Source: Marsupella aquatica
Taxonomy: Eukaryota > Marchantiophyta
Length of the DNA stretch: 64,000 nt
Assembly (NCBI GenBank): GCA_973895155.1
Contig: OZ316893.1
Span: 7,936,001-8,000,000 of the forward strand
Reading direction: 5' to 3'
A program made the translations under genes and the position numbers. The notes beneath the pieces are model-generated. The model was not told the DNA's origin, made no database searches, and saw only the letters and a list, made by a program, of their open reading frames with translations. Positions 44,785 to 55,953 of this stretch are shown in pieces; positions within the stretch are counted from its first letter, which is position 1; each line of letters starts with the position of its first letter.

Positions 44785-44830
44785 TTTTGGCGGGTCCAAT
44801 ACGGGCCTCACGCCCTGTAAATTTCCCGCC
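44785..44830 (+). promoter_or_regulatory. Two E2F-type sites in the FEN1 promoter
   Basis: TTTTGGCGGG at 44785-44794 and TTTCCCGCC at 44822-44830 fit the E2F/DP consensus TTTSSCGC on either strand. They lie about 460-500 bp upstream of the FEN1 ATG. Plant replication genes including FEN1 are commonly E2F-regulated, so S-phase expression is likely. The sites are about 130-170 bp from the Harbinger-2 terminus. Confidence 0.6.
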
Positions 44831-45284
44831 CCGGTAAACCTCACGATGCACAATTGCGACTCCCGCGCAATCGTCCCAAAAGAATTCGTCGATTCTCTCT
44901 CTCGCTTCGAAAGAAAGCCTCCCGACCACTCTAGTCGGCTCGACTCCAGTCCACTGCAGTCCTGGGATTGCCGAGGCACAGCAATCTCGGCTCGTTTTCT
45001 TTCCTCGATTTGGATTCCGTTTTTCGATCTGGGGATTCATGAGGATCGAGGTGGGTCTGGAGAGCATGGGAAACATTATGTTTGCTATACCACAGCACTG
45101 CAATGAGTCTCTGATTGTTGCTCTTTGAGAAAGGGGAAAGAAGAAGAGGTCGAGAGCTTCATCCTCGCTTCCGAAAATCCGTCACCTGCGCCACACTCGG
45201 CCGGGGTATTCGAAGTGCACCTACGAACTGGAGTTTGGAGATTGCAGAAGGCGAGCTTCTCGATTGCTTCATTAGGGAGGCGAG

Positions 45285-48200
45285 ATGGGGATCAAGGTGG
45301 GTGCTGCTGATTCGATGGTGGTACACATTGCCATGAATGCAGAGTGGTGGTGTTTCTGATTCTTCGTCGGCAATGCTGTGGACTATCGGTGAATTTTGAT
45401 ATAATGGTGCCCGGTCATGTTTTCGTCGCTGTTTTGTTTCAGGGTTTGACAAAGCTGCTGGCAGACAATGCCCCGGGCTCTATGAAAGAGCAGAAGTTCG
45501 AGTCTTACTTTGGACGGAAGATTGCTATCGACGCCAGTATGAGTATATATCAATTTCTGGTAAGCCGCCTGCATCGTTGTCCTTGTCAGGCTTACTTGCT
45601 TGAGCTTGCTTGCATTTTAGAATGCCCGCCACGAAGCAGGATGCCCCCTGGAAGCGGCTGACGGTTTGATCATTCGGCTGCTAGATTGTCGTTGGACGAG
45701 TGGGGAGTGATATGTTGACCAACGAAGCTGGAGAGGTGACTAGGTATGCTATGTGCCCTTCTTCGCCTTTGATAACTGAACAAATGATGAAAAATATATA
45801 CGTATTTTAATCTGGTGTCAAGCGTCCTGATAAGTTGATCACCCGTGCTGGAGAAGTGAACAGGGACGCCAATTGCTCCTCTCCCCGATTTGTAGTTTAA
45901 TTAATGAGTGTGAGAAGTTGCGGCGGCATCCTAATGGTATACCTCTCATCTCCGTGAACGGTGTATCATAGTCTTTGTGGTGGCAGTTAATTCTGCATCG
46001 GGGTAGGACGTAAAGGTTTTTTATCTCTAGGCCGACTTACTGGAGGTGGGTCACCAAATTATTGGGCTCTTCCCGCTTGGGCCACAATTTGTTTCTCACA
46101 TGATGGATTGCTGAAAATTTGGGACTTCTCTTTCGTGGATCGTCTTAACTGGTTCTTACCCCAATTCGTATTCAGTAGTATGGAGCTTTAAATTGTTGTC
46201 TTTGGCCACCTGTGCAGTCACTTGCAAGGAATGTTTACCAGGACAATTCGCATTCTGGAGGCTGGCATCAAGCCAGTGTAAGTTATCTTATCTATGGCTA
46301 TCAGGGCCGTCTAGTTTGTTAGTTGGCTTCCGTTCTGAGCTCTCTCTACTGCCCAGTTTGGTATTGCTGCAGTACGACCTTATTTTGAAAGTAAAATACT
46401 TCGGGATCTTTTCTTATCATTACCAAAGTAATATTGCAGAGGAAATTTGGCTCATATGCTTACCTAACCAAGCTCACTTATTACGTGTTTATAGCTACGT
46501 GTTTGATGGAAAACCCCCGGAATTAAAAGGAGGAGAGTTGGCCAAGCGGTGCGTTTATTCCTCCCGTACTTGTACATCCTTCCTAAGGACTTCTCTAATC
46601 TGTGAACCGTCTTCGTTGTCTTCTTTAAGACTTGCTTTTTTCAGAATTTGCTTGTAAAGTGATCTGGTTTAACGCGTTTGAAATGCAGTTTGGTAAGGCG
46701 TGATGATGCAGCTGCCGGTCTGGCGACGGCTATAGAGGTAGTTTCCGGAGGGATACCCTAGCTCTTGTTAAATGCTCCATGTCGATATGAATGTTGACGA
46801 TTCTATCTTGTAACATTTAAAAGTCAAGTTGTTATCTGGGGACCCACAGATCTCTCGTCTTCATTGATTTTTAACTGTAAAACAATTTCTCTCGTTTTCA
46901 AGTTGGTTGAGGAACGTGTGTCCGCATCCTATTGTATATGCTCCTTTAACGTCATCGGTGTGATTGCCTCACAGGGAGGAGAGCAAGCTGACATCGAGAA
47001 ATATAGTAAAAGGACAGTGAAGGTCAGTGCCTTGTTTGTCGGCTTTGAGAATTGTTGTTACATCTCATTATGTTTGATGAAGTGCTGACTTTTAGAGATT
47101 TGATCAGGTATATAGAAGCAGATTAGGCAGCTCTGGTTATGATAACTCTCTTTTGTTACATCTCTTTATGATCGATTCCCTTGACGGCTGTCGAAGGGCG
47201 GCATAGTTTGCTTAATCGGGTCCTGATGTGCTGCTTGGGGTTGGGGACACAGGTGACAAAGAAACACAATGAAGATTGTCGGAAGTTGCTTCGCTTGATG
47301 GGTGTACCTGTTGTGGAGGTATTGACAAATCTTCGTAATTCGCAAGTTGTGGTCAGTGCTTGCTCAGCTTTAATATTTACAGTATTATTGGCTTGGACAA
47401 ATGATTCTCTACTGGCTGCATCTGTCTACCTTAATTCACCATATGCTGTTTGGTCTAGCAGGCTCCCTCAGAGGCAGAAGCTGAGTGTGCTGCTCTATGC
47501 AGGGCGGACAAGGTAATCGAATTCTTTAATCGAATTCCCTAATCGAATTTAAGCATTTTGAAAAAGGTCCTACTGTCCTGGCTTCATCTAATATGTCATC
47601 GGTAGAACCCTTTTCTGACTCTTGTAGCCCTAGTTGAGTATCAAATCCAAGTTCTTTACAATGTTGTACTTTTATGTCTAGTCTCCTGAGTTTACATTTT
47701 CATTGTGCTTTGAAATAAAATTGCACACGTATGTTATCACAGGTTTATGCTGTAGCCTCGGAAGATATGGACACATTGACATTTGGAGCCCCAAGATTTG
47801 TACGCCATTTAATGGAGCCAACTTCAAGAAAAATTGCTATCATGGAGTTTGAGATTTCAAAGGTAATGCCTTTGCAATCTTTGGGGTGGTTTTCTGTTGG
47901 AAGAATATGCCTCAAGTGTTGGCACCGTTATTCTTTCACAAGAAGCAGAAGTCGCATTTGTTACGATAAGCGAATAACAAATGTTGTTCTGCTGATAGGT
48001 CGTTTCCGAGCTGGACTTGAGCATGGACCAGTTTATTGACGTGTGCATCCTTTGTGGCTGTGATTATTGTGACACAATAAAAGGTTATAACCCCTGACCT
48101 TATTTCTCAGCTTTTGTCTATGTTTTCTTCATCATGACTCTTCACCTACCAAGTTGTATTTTTCATACTTTAGGAAAAGGTGATTCTGATTCGGGTCTGA

Positions 48201-50229
48201 TTCGCTCAAGGGTAGGATTTTCTGCACGGAATGTGGGCTCCGAATATTTGCAGATGATTTATTTGCACAACGTCAAGTTACCTCTATTTCTTTTGAAGTC
48301 TCGTCATGTGGCCTCTCCTTTTTATAATTAGAGAATGGTGCTGTATGTAGCTGTTATCAACTCCCAGTAATGACCTGGATTTGTAAACATTTTGACGATT
48401 TAGTAATACTCTAAATCTGCTTTTAAAGGTGAATTTGCCTCTCCCGTACGTTTTAGGAAAATTCAGGATTATTGATGCGCCAGTTTTTCTTGCCACAGGT
48501 ATTGGAGCTCAAACAGCTCTGAAGTTGATAAGGGAACATGGGTCTTTGGAGAAAGTTGTGGAATATTTTAATTCGAATAAGACTAGGTATGCAATGTAGT
48601 ATTGTTGAAAAATACTTTGTTGGTTTCGAAATCTGAAGAAGTTATTGATGTCGTGGTGCTGTTGGTGATTGCCTGACTTCAGCTACTGTAGACTCTTGTT
48701 CAGGATCATTGTAGGGCCCCTCATAATTTATAACCTGCTTTTGTCTGGTTGATGCTCTTCATACTATCTTTTTCTCCTTGCCTGCTCTCTTATTATACTT
48801 TTATCGCAAGTTCCTTTTGACCTCGGGCTTCATAATTCATTCATTGGTTGCTAGAGACCAAACGTACTAGTCAGTAACTACGTTAGTTCTAGGTTGTGCA
48901 GTAACTCGTGGCTTCCATGAAGTGAGCTGGAATATTTCTGAGTTCATCTCGTGTCAATCTCGGTTTGGCAGGTACCAAATTCCCGACGATTGGCCATATC
49001 AGGAGGCAAGGCGTCTTTTCAAGGAGCCTTTGGTCACCACTCCTGAAGAAATGGTCGATTTCAAGTGGACGGCCCCTGATGAACAGGTATACAAAGCTTG
49101 GCATCCTAAATTTGTTCCACGCCCCGAGATTTAGAATAAGTTTTGTCAATGCTTTGTTGCCCACAAGCCAAGCGTCAGCATATGATAATTTCACTCCTTT
49201 TGATGACATTGTGGTGTACTGATAATTTCTCATTTGTGTCAGCTCAGTCAAGTTCTGCAGTGTTGACCGCATAATTAATTTCAGCAATGCCACGAGGATA
49301 CGGCTCCAGTGATATTGTTTTGGTTCTAACATTTTGAGCTTCGAGAAATTGATGTAGGGGTTGAAAACTTTCTTGGTTGATGAGAATGGCTTCAGTAACG
49401 ATCGAGTTATGAAAGTGAGTTATTGAAGGTGGTTGTGATCTGGTTCAATGTTCCTCTCTCGTTGGAGTGTTGATGGTTGAAAGTTGGCACATGGGAAGGT
49501 ACCAGCTCGCATGAATTTCTGCTGAAAGGATTGTGCGAGGTCTTAAATTCTGGAGAACTGAGTCAGTGCGTGATTTGCAGGGAATAGAGAAAATCAAGTC
49601 TGCTAAGACCAAGTCTTCTCAAGGACGGTATGCTCAAAAAACTTGTCGTTTGTTGCACAACGCTGTTTGCTGGCTATACCTTCGTTTTGTCTTGTTTACC
49701 AATTGCCTGTCGTCTTGATTCCAAAGACGAGACAGGTGGCAGCTAATGAAGTATGTTTGGCTAGATTGTGAGGTAATGCTCGTTCATTGTTGTCCCCAAG
49801 ATGTATTAATCTAATGCAGATATTTCTGTTGTAGGCTCGAATCTTTCTTTACCACAAAAGCGTCCTCTACAGCACCGAAGCGGAAGGTGAAGGGCTCTAT
49901 CCGCCAGCATGGATGCCATCAGTTTCTTGGTGTAACAGTTTGTAGTCACTAAGGACGTATTGCTGTCCAGTAAGCTGGCCCCAAATTCGAACTGTTTCTT
50001 CGATTGGACTGCTCTTTTTAAGTGACTAACAGGTACTTCAGAAAACAATGTTTAGTGTGGTTATGGATTACTACTTCTTGATAGGCAAGTGTATGATCCG
50101 AGACTTGAATGCGTCTCCTTAATTTGGCATTTACAGGAAGTTCCGGACTCCAAACCAACAAAAGGGGCTGCTCTCCAGAAGAAGGCTAAAGGGAAACCTG
50201 CGATGAAGTCGGGGGCAAAGAAAAAATGA
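45285..50229 (+). CDS. FEN1: Flap endonuclease 1
   Basis: Seventeen exons: 45285-45296, 45443-45559, 45685-45743, 46218-46277, 46495-46548, 46689-46737, 46975-47022, 47253-47318, 47462-47512, 47743-47862, 47999-48083, 48499-48586, 48972-49086, 49358-49414, 49581-49627, 49835-49886, 50137-50229. They total 1,173 nt, 390 aa, close to the usual 380-390. Exon 1 encodes only MGIK. Metal-binding acidic residues are present: Asp34 (IAIDAS), Asp87 (VFDGKP), Glu159 and Glu161 (SEAEAECA), Asp180 and Asp182 ([10 protein letters not shown]), Asp234 (GCDYCD). The helix-hairpin-helix [11 protein letters not shown] follows. The PCNA-binding PIP box is QGRLESFF at 341-348, and the C-terminus is Lys-rich, ending KSGAKKK. 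FEN1 removes 5' flaps in Okazaki fragment maturation and long-patch base excision repair in the nucleus. All key residues are kept; the gene looks functional. Confidence 0.98.
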
Positions 50230-51612
50230 TCACCGAATAAATTACGTTCTGTCCACGAGAACGCGAATCTGTTCCCACTAAAATTGTTTTTTCCTTTTTC
50301 CTCTGGGAGTATAATCTTGGTGGCATGGCCATCATAAATATGAGAATGTCCTCTGTAGAACAAATGGTCGGGCACATTGTCTGATCAAGCGCCGCAAATT
50401 ATCATCAAGTCGTATTCTGAGGCAGTCTTCTTGTCTTTAATTAGTTACAAAGCCCAGCATTGGATGATTTTCGAAGACGCACCAAGGCCCTACTCATCAT
50501 GAGCCAGGTGAAGGAGGCAAGTTTCCAGAGTCATGGGTATATGAAGGGTTGCCTATGTTGAGCCAGTCAAATATGTTCCTTCTTGAAGAGGGCGACACTT
50601 TACCAGTGGACCGGTTGTAAATTAATAAACGTTGGTTTTTGTCTAGAAACATTAATTAGAAAAGGTTGGAAGTACAAGTTGGAAGAGGTCTTCCAGCATT
50701 AAATTCTTCATGAGAATTTCTTCTAATCAGGTTGTATCATCAAAGCTATTACAATTTTCCACCAAGAATGCTGAGGTTTTCAGCCTGAAGATTTTTTTGA
50801 CGGCAACGTGGACCCAGGAATTACTACTTGGGATACGTCTTGAGTGATCTTGTAATTTTAAAAATTTGAAACTGCCTAAAAAAGGGGTTCACTTTGAAAG
50901 GTTTGGCAAAGGGAAATCGTCTGAGGCGTTGGTTGAGCACTGCATGTGTATGACACAGAATGCCCTCGTATGATGCCTACGGCCCGTCCGTGTACCGGAT
51001 GTTTTATTCTGGTAGATCCCGATTATTATGGTCGTTATGACTTTTTCTCATGGCATCAGACGATATCATTCAATAAGCTGCGGAGTAAATCTTGGGTGGA
51101 CAATTGGGTTTCTTCTTGTTTTGATGAGATTTTTCCCTCGTTTTTAGTGCAAGCTTTTGAAGATCAGGGCACGGGCGTTAGCCTGGTTTGCACTTTCATT
51201 TGCGCCAGTCTTGCTATGAAATCATTCCTTTTCAGCCTTGTTGCTGTCTCCAGGTGTTTTCTTGTTTGGTTGACGAGGTTGCATTGGAAGACAAACTGGC
51301 AGCTGAACGTAGCTCTTAACTAGTGTTACATATTTGCATCCCCACCAAGAATCCATGAAAGTAACTGAGTGATATTTAAAGCACGCCGGAGTCGCGACCA
51401 CGGCCATTTTTGCTGAAAAATGAGGACATTGTAAATATTCGTAGCGCTTGCTAGGTTTTTCCTTCGAGTGGACAGTTTTTGCCAGTTAGAACATACTCTT
51501 GAAATTGCATTGCAGTGGTTTTGAAATCAACACTAATTGAAAAGCCATGACTGGGCAAGGATTTCAGACTGAGCTTTAAAGAAGGAAGTGATGTACTTGA
51601 GCTCAGTAGTGC

Positions 51613-51738
51613 TAAGTCTGATATGACAAGTGTTGTCCAAGCCCATGAACTCTGGCAATGATCTTCTGGCAGTCTTAAGTCTGCTATGATCAGTGTTGTC
51701 CAAGCCCATGAACTCTGGCAAAGATCTTCTGGCAGTAA
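51613..51738. repeat. Tandem duplication, period 63 bp
   Basis: TGTTGTCCAAGCCCATGAAC starts at 51631 and again at 51694, with matching flanks TAAGTCTGmTATGA before and GATCTTCTGGCAGT after. The copies are nearly identical, so the duplication is fairly recent. Confidence 0.85.
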
Positions 51739-54099
51739 CGAGATCTTTGCACCCGGAGTTATCCAGACTTTGTGCCCGGAGTTGTCCTGGAAGTTTCAGA
51801 TGGGATAGGGGAAGAGAGCAATTCCCAATGTCCACGTAGACAAGGCAGGTCGTGTGATGTATTTGAAAGGTGATAAGTTTTCTCCACAAGAAAACCTGAG
51901 AAAAGGTAGGTTGGTAGCTATGGGCTTACTCTCCTCTCTAGCGTCTCTTGTCACTAATCTCAATTGACGCAGTCTTGTGTCTGCAGACTGCAACAAAGTG
52001 GGTCAACTCAAAGACAATCTTCTCTGTGTTCAACAGTGGCGACTTCCTCAAATTCGGCTTCTGTACTTCAATTCGAAAGGAAGGTGCGTCAGTCCGGCCT
52101 CATAGAATTTTGAAATCTAAGCTGACTTTCTGGGGGACCACATTGTACCCGTTATTAGTCCCCGGGGGGCAATCACCAGCGAAACACCATTTGTATTGCC
52201 CACTGGAGATTCCATGAATCAAGAAAGCTACGATTTGAACATTTCGTTTTCTGTGCAATGGATGTTTGTGGTTTGTGTCCAGACACGTCACACGCACACA
52301 TCACACTCGTGCCCTCATGTATATGCAGTCCGGAACCTTGGTCCAGGACCAGAGGCCTATCTTCTGTGGATGAGGATGTAATGACTAATGCGGACAGATA
52401 GTCATTCACACAGTTGGTCTCCATTCCTTACGCGTTGATTAACGATAGTAGGCACATCGTTACCATTCTCAGCTGCCATCCATTACCTTAAAGCGGGAGG
52501 GCCTGTGTCAAGTTTGACATTCGCTGTGTGACGATGAGCTTTGAGTACGCTTATGATTTCGTCTTCGAAAAAGCTGGTTGAATTAGTCACGCGTGACATG
52601 GTCTGAAGAATAGTTTGTTGAATTGGAATTTCTGGTTCGGAGTCTTAGTGAGATGGCCCCACCCGTGATGTCATGTCCTCGACAAAGCGCTACACGCTCG
52701 AATGTCCTTTGCTTCAACGCGAAGCTCAACACAAATTGGAACTGAGGTCAAGCGCCCAGAAAGGGTGCTACCATAAGGAGGCTCACAGTTCCAGCGAATC
52801 ACTCGACAACTCAATTGAATCAGACAACTTTTACATATCTTTTGACTATCTGTTGTCAATGGCTCTGAAGGCTATTCGATTGACTCAACTCTGATTTCTG
52901 ATCGGGGTGAGCAGTTCCTGAAAAACTTATTTATCATAACCCCGACACTCTCCCCGTTTCCATTTAGGTGGTAAGATATATACCTCAAGGCTCTCATCGA
53001 CCAAGGACTTTGGTGCACCTGGGATTTGTGCAAAAGCTTGAATTCTTAACTTCACTTGTTGTATTGAAGATTACTATTGTTGTGCTGCAATTGTTAAGGC
53101 AACTAGTGTTGAGCAAACTCTTCGGTTGTCTGGATCGGTACACCATAGATGACATTCAAAAATGTGAGTTATCTGCAGGTTGGGCGTAAGGTAGGTAGCA
53201 TTGGAAAACCTTGACCCACATGTCTTCTCCTTCTCTGCACCATGGACAGCGTGCGAATACTGACAGCATCGCATTGAATGGCGGGGCCCAACTCGCAGGG
53301 AGAATCATTAATGAAGCAATCTTGAAAAAATAAAATATATATATATCATGAAATGAATCCCAAGGCAATGAATACTGAAGCAACACCGGTTCACAGAAAT
53401 CAGTATCTTAATTCAAAGCTCGAAAGCAATCATCAGATCATGAGGAGAATATTGTACTTTTTCCCAGTCTTGAGGGCTCAGGACCTTTTGCGGCTGTTCT
53501 GACCAGTTCTCGACCATTCCTAGCTGCTGAACTGCACAACATTTAAAAGGGAACGTATGATTCAGAAGGTCAAAAAGGGCCCTGACTACCCAATAGTTGC
53601 GCCATGCAAAAAAGGCAAATGATTGAAACAGGATTATTGTATGGAAATGCGACAGATGTCTGAACACTGAGAAACCCCACTACATCCCAACCCCAACCCG
53701 TCCCACAATTTGTCATAAAATAAATTTCAACGACACGTTGTGGGGAGATTATTTATCTTTCGATCTGAAAGGAGAGCCAGGATAATCTCACATACTCATG
53801 ATAGACACATCCAAACATTAAATTATATATTCTAATAGTGATATTATCTATGTATTTTTTTTACTTCGAGCACGTTACACCATGGTTTAAGGGTTCCAAT
53901 TGAGTCTCCAGAACAAGCTTTTGTATGTAGTGGGGTTTTTCATTGTGTAGACTTCCTGAGGCCTCTGTTAGAAAACGAATCATAAGCAATTGGAATATTG
54001 TTTCCCTATTCTTGGTTTATGAAAATTACAGTTAAGTCTCACGCTCTAGGGAAGACGGATCCAGTGTGCAATATTTAACCAGACGAGTTTGCATTCCTT

Positions 54100-54500
54100 G
54101 ATAAGTGCAAGCCCCAGAAATCTGTACATATCAGTAAGCGCCCTCCACCGGGAGAAGTCTCAGACTCATAACACAAATAGTAGATTCCTGCCCTGAATTC
54201 AATGTCCAACTCTGTAAGTGCAGTTTTACTCTATTCAGAAATGTTGTGCACTTAGCAATAAATGCAATCTAATGGGATTGTGTGCTTATTGATAAGTGCA
54301 TACCCTTTCTTAGTAGAGTACAAAATGCACTTACCAAGATTTTTTGCATTTATAAAGTTGTTGTTTAGCAAACTTATATGAGGCCATTCTGCACTTAAAT
54401 TTTTTTTTTTTTTAAAAGTGCAAACTCCACCTAAAATGAAAGGGAAGAACAAGAGCCTTGCACTTAGCCCTGTTATCAGTTATGGAGTTTGTACTTAGCG
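54100..54500. repeat. Cluster of TAAGTGCA / TGCACTTA words
   Basis: About nine copies of TAAGTGCA or TGCACTTA (or one-mismatch variants) occur in both orientations within 400 bp, for example near 54103, 54217, 54248, 54292, 54325, 54387, 54415, 54459. A run of 14 T lies at 54400-54413. The density resembles the subterminal region of a DNA transposon, but no termini were found. Confidence 0.55.
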
Positions 54501-54650
54501 AGAGCCAGCTGTTTTGAGCATGGAATTGAGCAAGTTCACATAATAATTGAATAGTACCATGTCGCATGCATCTTGAAAATTTCTTTACAATGCCAAACAA
54601 GCTCGGTACCAAATTTTTTCCTTACCATGGTTTTGTCATTCATCTATTTT

Positions 54651-54705
54651 TTTAGGCATTTACTCTTAGTCTGGGGTTACAACTATGACCCTAGTTAGGG
54701 CTTAA
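54651..54705 (+). repeat. LTR fragment (copy 1)
   Basis: AGGCATTTACTCTTAGTCTG followed by GGGTTAC...ACCCTAGTTAGGGCTTA matches the first 55 bp of the LTR at 55129 and of the inverse LTR ending at 55953. Only the LTR beginning is retained. Confidence 0.65.
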
Positions 54706-54819
54706 CAAAAATGGGCCCTAAAGCTAGAGGTGTTTGTATAGAAAAAGGACCCTAAAGAGGAGCATATACCAGTAATGACACAAATGTAAAGAAAACCCTA
54801 TCTGTGACGCAATTGCAAA

Positions 54820-55085
54820 ACCTGCAACCTAGGGGGCCTCACTCTAAAAGGGGTCTCATGACATGCTCAACATTTTTAGTTATTAAACACCCTAAAAAAT
54901 AAGAAAAAAAGTTGTTTTGAACTATTTTTTACCCCTATCTTTTTGGAATATTCTGAAAATATTCACGAAATTTATTCTTAACACCCTATCTTAGTTTTCT
55001 TATAATTCTCAAAATTGGATTCTAATATTCTTCTACAGAAATTTAAAAGTATTATTCTCAACCCAATAAACAAACACTATACTTA
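54820..55085 (-). mobile_element. Second copy of the CACTA-1-internal MITE-like repeat
   Basis: On the minus strand this region matches the insertion at 34400-34699: a CTGTAGAAGAA segment, CAATTTTGAGAaTTATAAGAA, a block around AGAATATTCC and a GAGGC...TGCA end (TGCAACCTAGGGGGCCTCACT on the plus strand at about 54826). The copies are diverged by substitutions and indels. The other terminus, near 55085, is poorly preserved. Confidence 0.6.
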
Positions 55086-55128
55086 CTTTTGTGTGATAGG
55101 TAGAAAGCAAATAAGTGACGACCCCAAA

Positions 55129-55490
55129 CCTGTTAGGATTTACTCTTAGGTCTAGAGTTACGAATGTACCGTAGTTAAGGCTAACCTTAGCCACAGACTT
55201 GGTTAGGTTAGTCATGCTGTGCACACTCTATAACCAAGCAGTGTTTGCTTGGAGAGTGGGAACTAAGGCTCATTGTTACGGAGCTAGTTGAGAGATAGAG
55301 AGAGCTTGCGCTGTGGATGCTTGGTATGGCCGGTCGGCCTAGAGTGAAGTAAAGCTCATGTGTGTTCCCCTGGACAGAGCCTCATGTGGAGGTGAACCAC
55401 GTATCTCTTTGTGTCGACTCTTGTGTGTTGGATGGTTCATGGGCTTGCCGTTGCGATTGTCGTTTATGCTCAACAAAACCTACAACACAT
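55129..55490 (+). mobile_element. Solo LTR of a retrotransposon
   Basis: Starts TGTTAGGATTTACTCTTAGG and ends CCTACAACA, that is TG...CA as in LTRs, about 360 bp. Homology to the inverse copy at 55655-55953 runs over most of its length, including AGTTGAGAGATA and a polyadenylation-like AGTGAAGTAAAGCTC. No internal retrotransposon domain is next to it, so it is likely a solo LTR. Clear target duplication was not found. Confidence 0.65.
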
Positions 55491-55654
55491 TTACGGTGTC
55501 TATAAAAGTCTACAAATGAATCATTATTGATAATTACTCTGAGTAATTACTGATAAATGCTCTTGTTCATTCCTATGTATTAGCTACGACTTACTTTTGG
55601 TTTGCTTTAGTTAGAGAGCCTGGGAAACTGGTTTGGGTTTTGTCCATGACTTTC

Positions 55655-55953
55655 TGCTAAGGAATCATATAGGTTAGCAGTATTACCACTCCCCTAGACC
55701 AGAGATGAGAACACACGAGAGCTTTATTGCACTCTAGACCCATCGCCCATACCAAGTCTTCACAATACAAGATCTCCTTATCTCTCAACTGACTCCATAA
55801 TAATGAACATGAGTTCTTTTCTATCCAAACAAACACCACCTGGGATATAGTGTGCAACCTAGTTAAGCTAACCTAGTCTGCGACAAAGGTAAGCCATAAC
55901 TACAATCATAGTCGTAACCCTAGACTAAGAGTAAATTAATGCCTAACAATTTC
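55655..55953 (-). mobile_element. Inverse LTR fragment of the same family
   Basis: On the minus strand it reads TGTTAGGCATTAATTTACTC from 55953, then GTTGAGAGATAAGGAGATCTTG and GAGTGCAATAAAGCTCTCGTG. Just before its start is AAGTGGAAAT, which could be the remains of a polypurine tract. Orientation is opposite to the LTR at 55129, so the two are separate insertions or a rearranged element. Confidence 0.6.

Larger units (their letters stand above)
50230..54640. other. Intergenic region after FEN1
   Basis: The first few hundred bases should hold the FEN1 3' UTR. Beyond that I recognise no gene: frames are short and lack homology. The stretch contains a 63-bp tandem duplication, a GGGCCCAACTCGCAGGG motif at 53284-53300 that resembles a Harbinger terminus without a partner, and a cluster of TAAGTGCA words from 54100. 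Confidence 0.55.

Noticed and set aside
50946-51323. Open frame of 125 codons after FEN1
   Set aside because: Cys/Phe/Trp-rich without homology or splice context; consistent with chance in intergenic DNA.
53284-53300. Harbinger-like terminus GGGCCCAACTCGCAGGG
   Set aside because: Similarity to the Harbinger TIR is only partial, and no inverted partner or TSD was found nearby.
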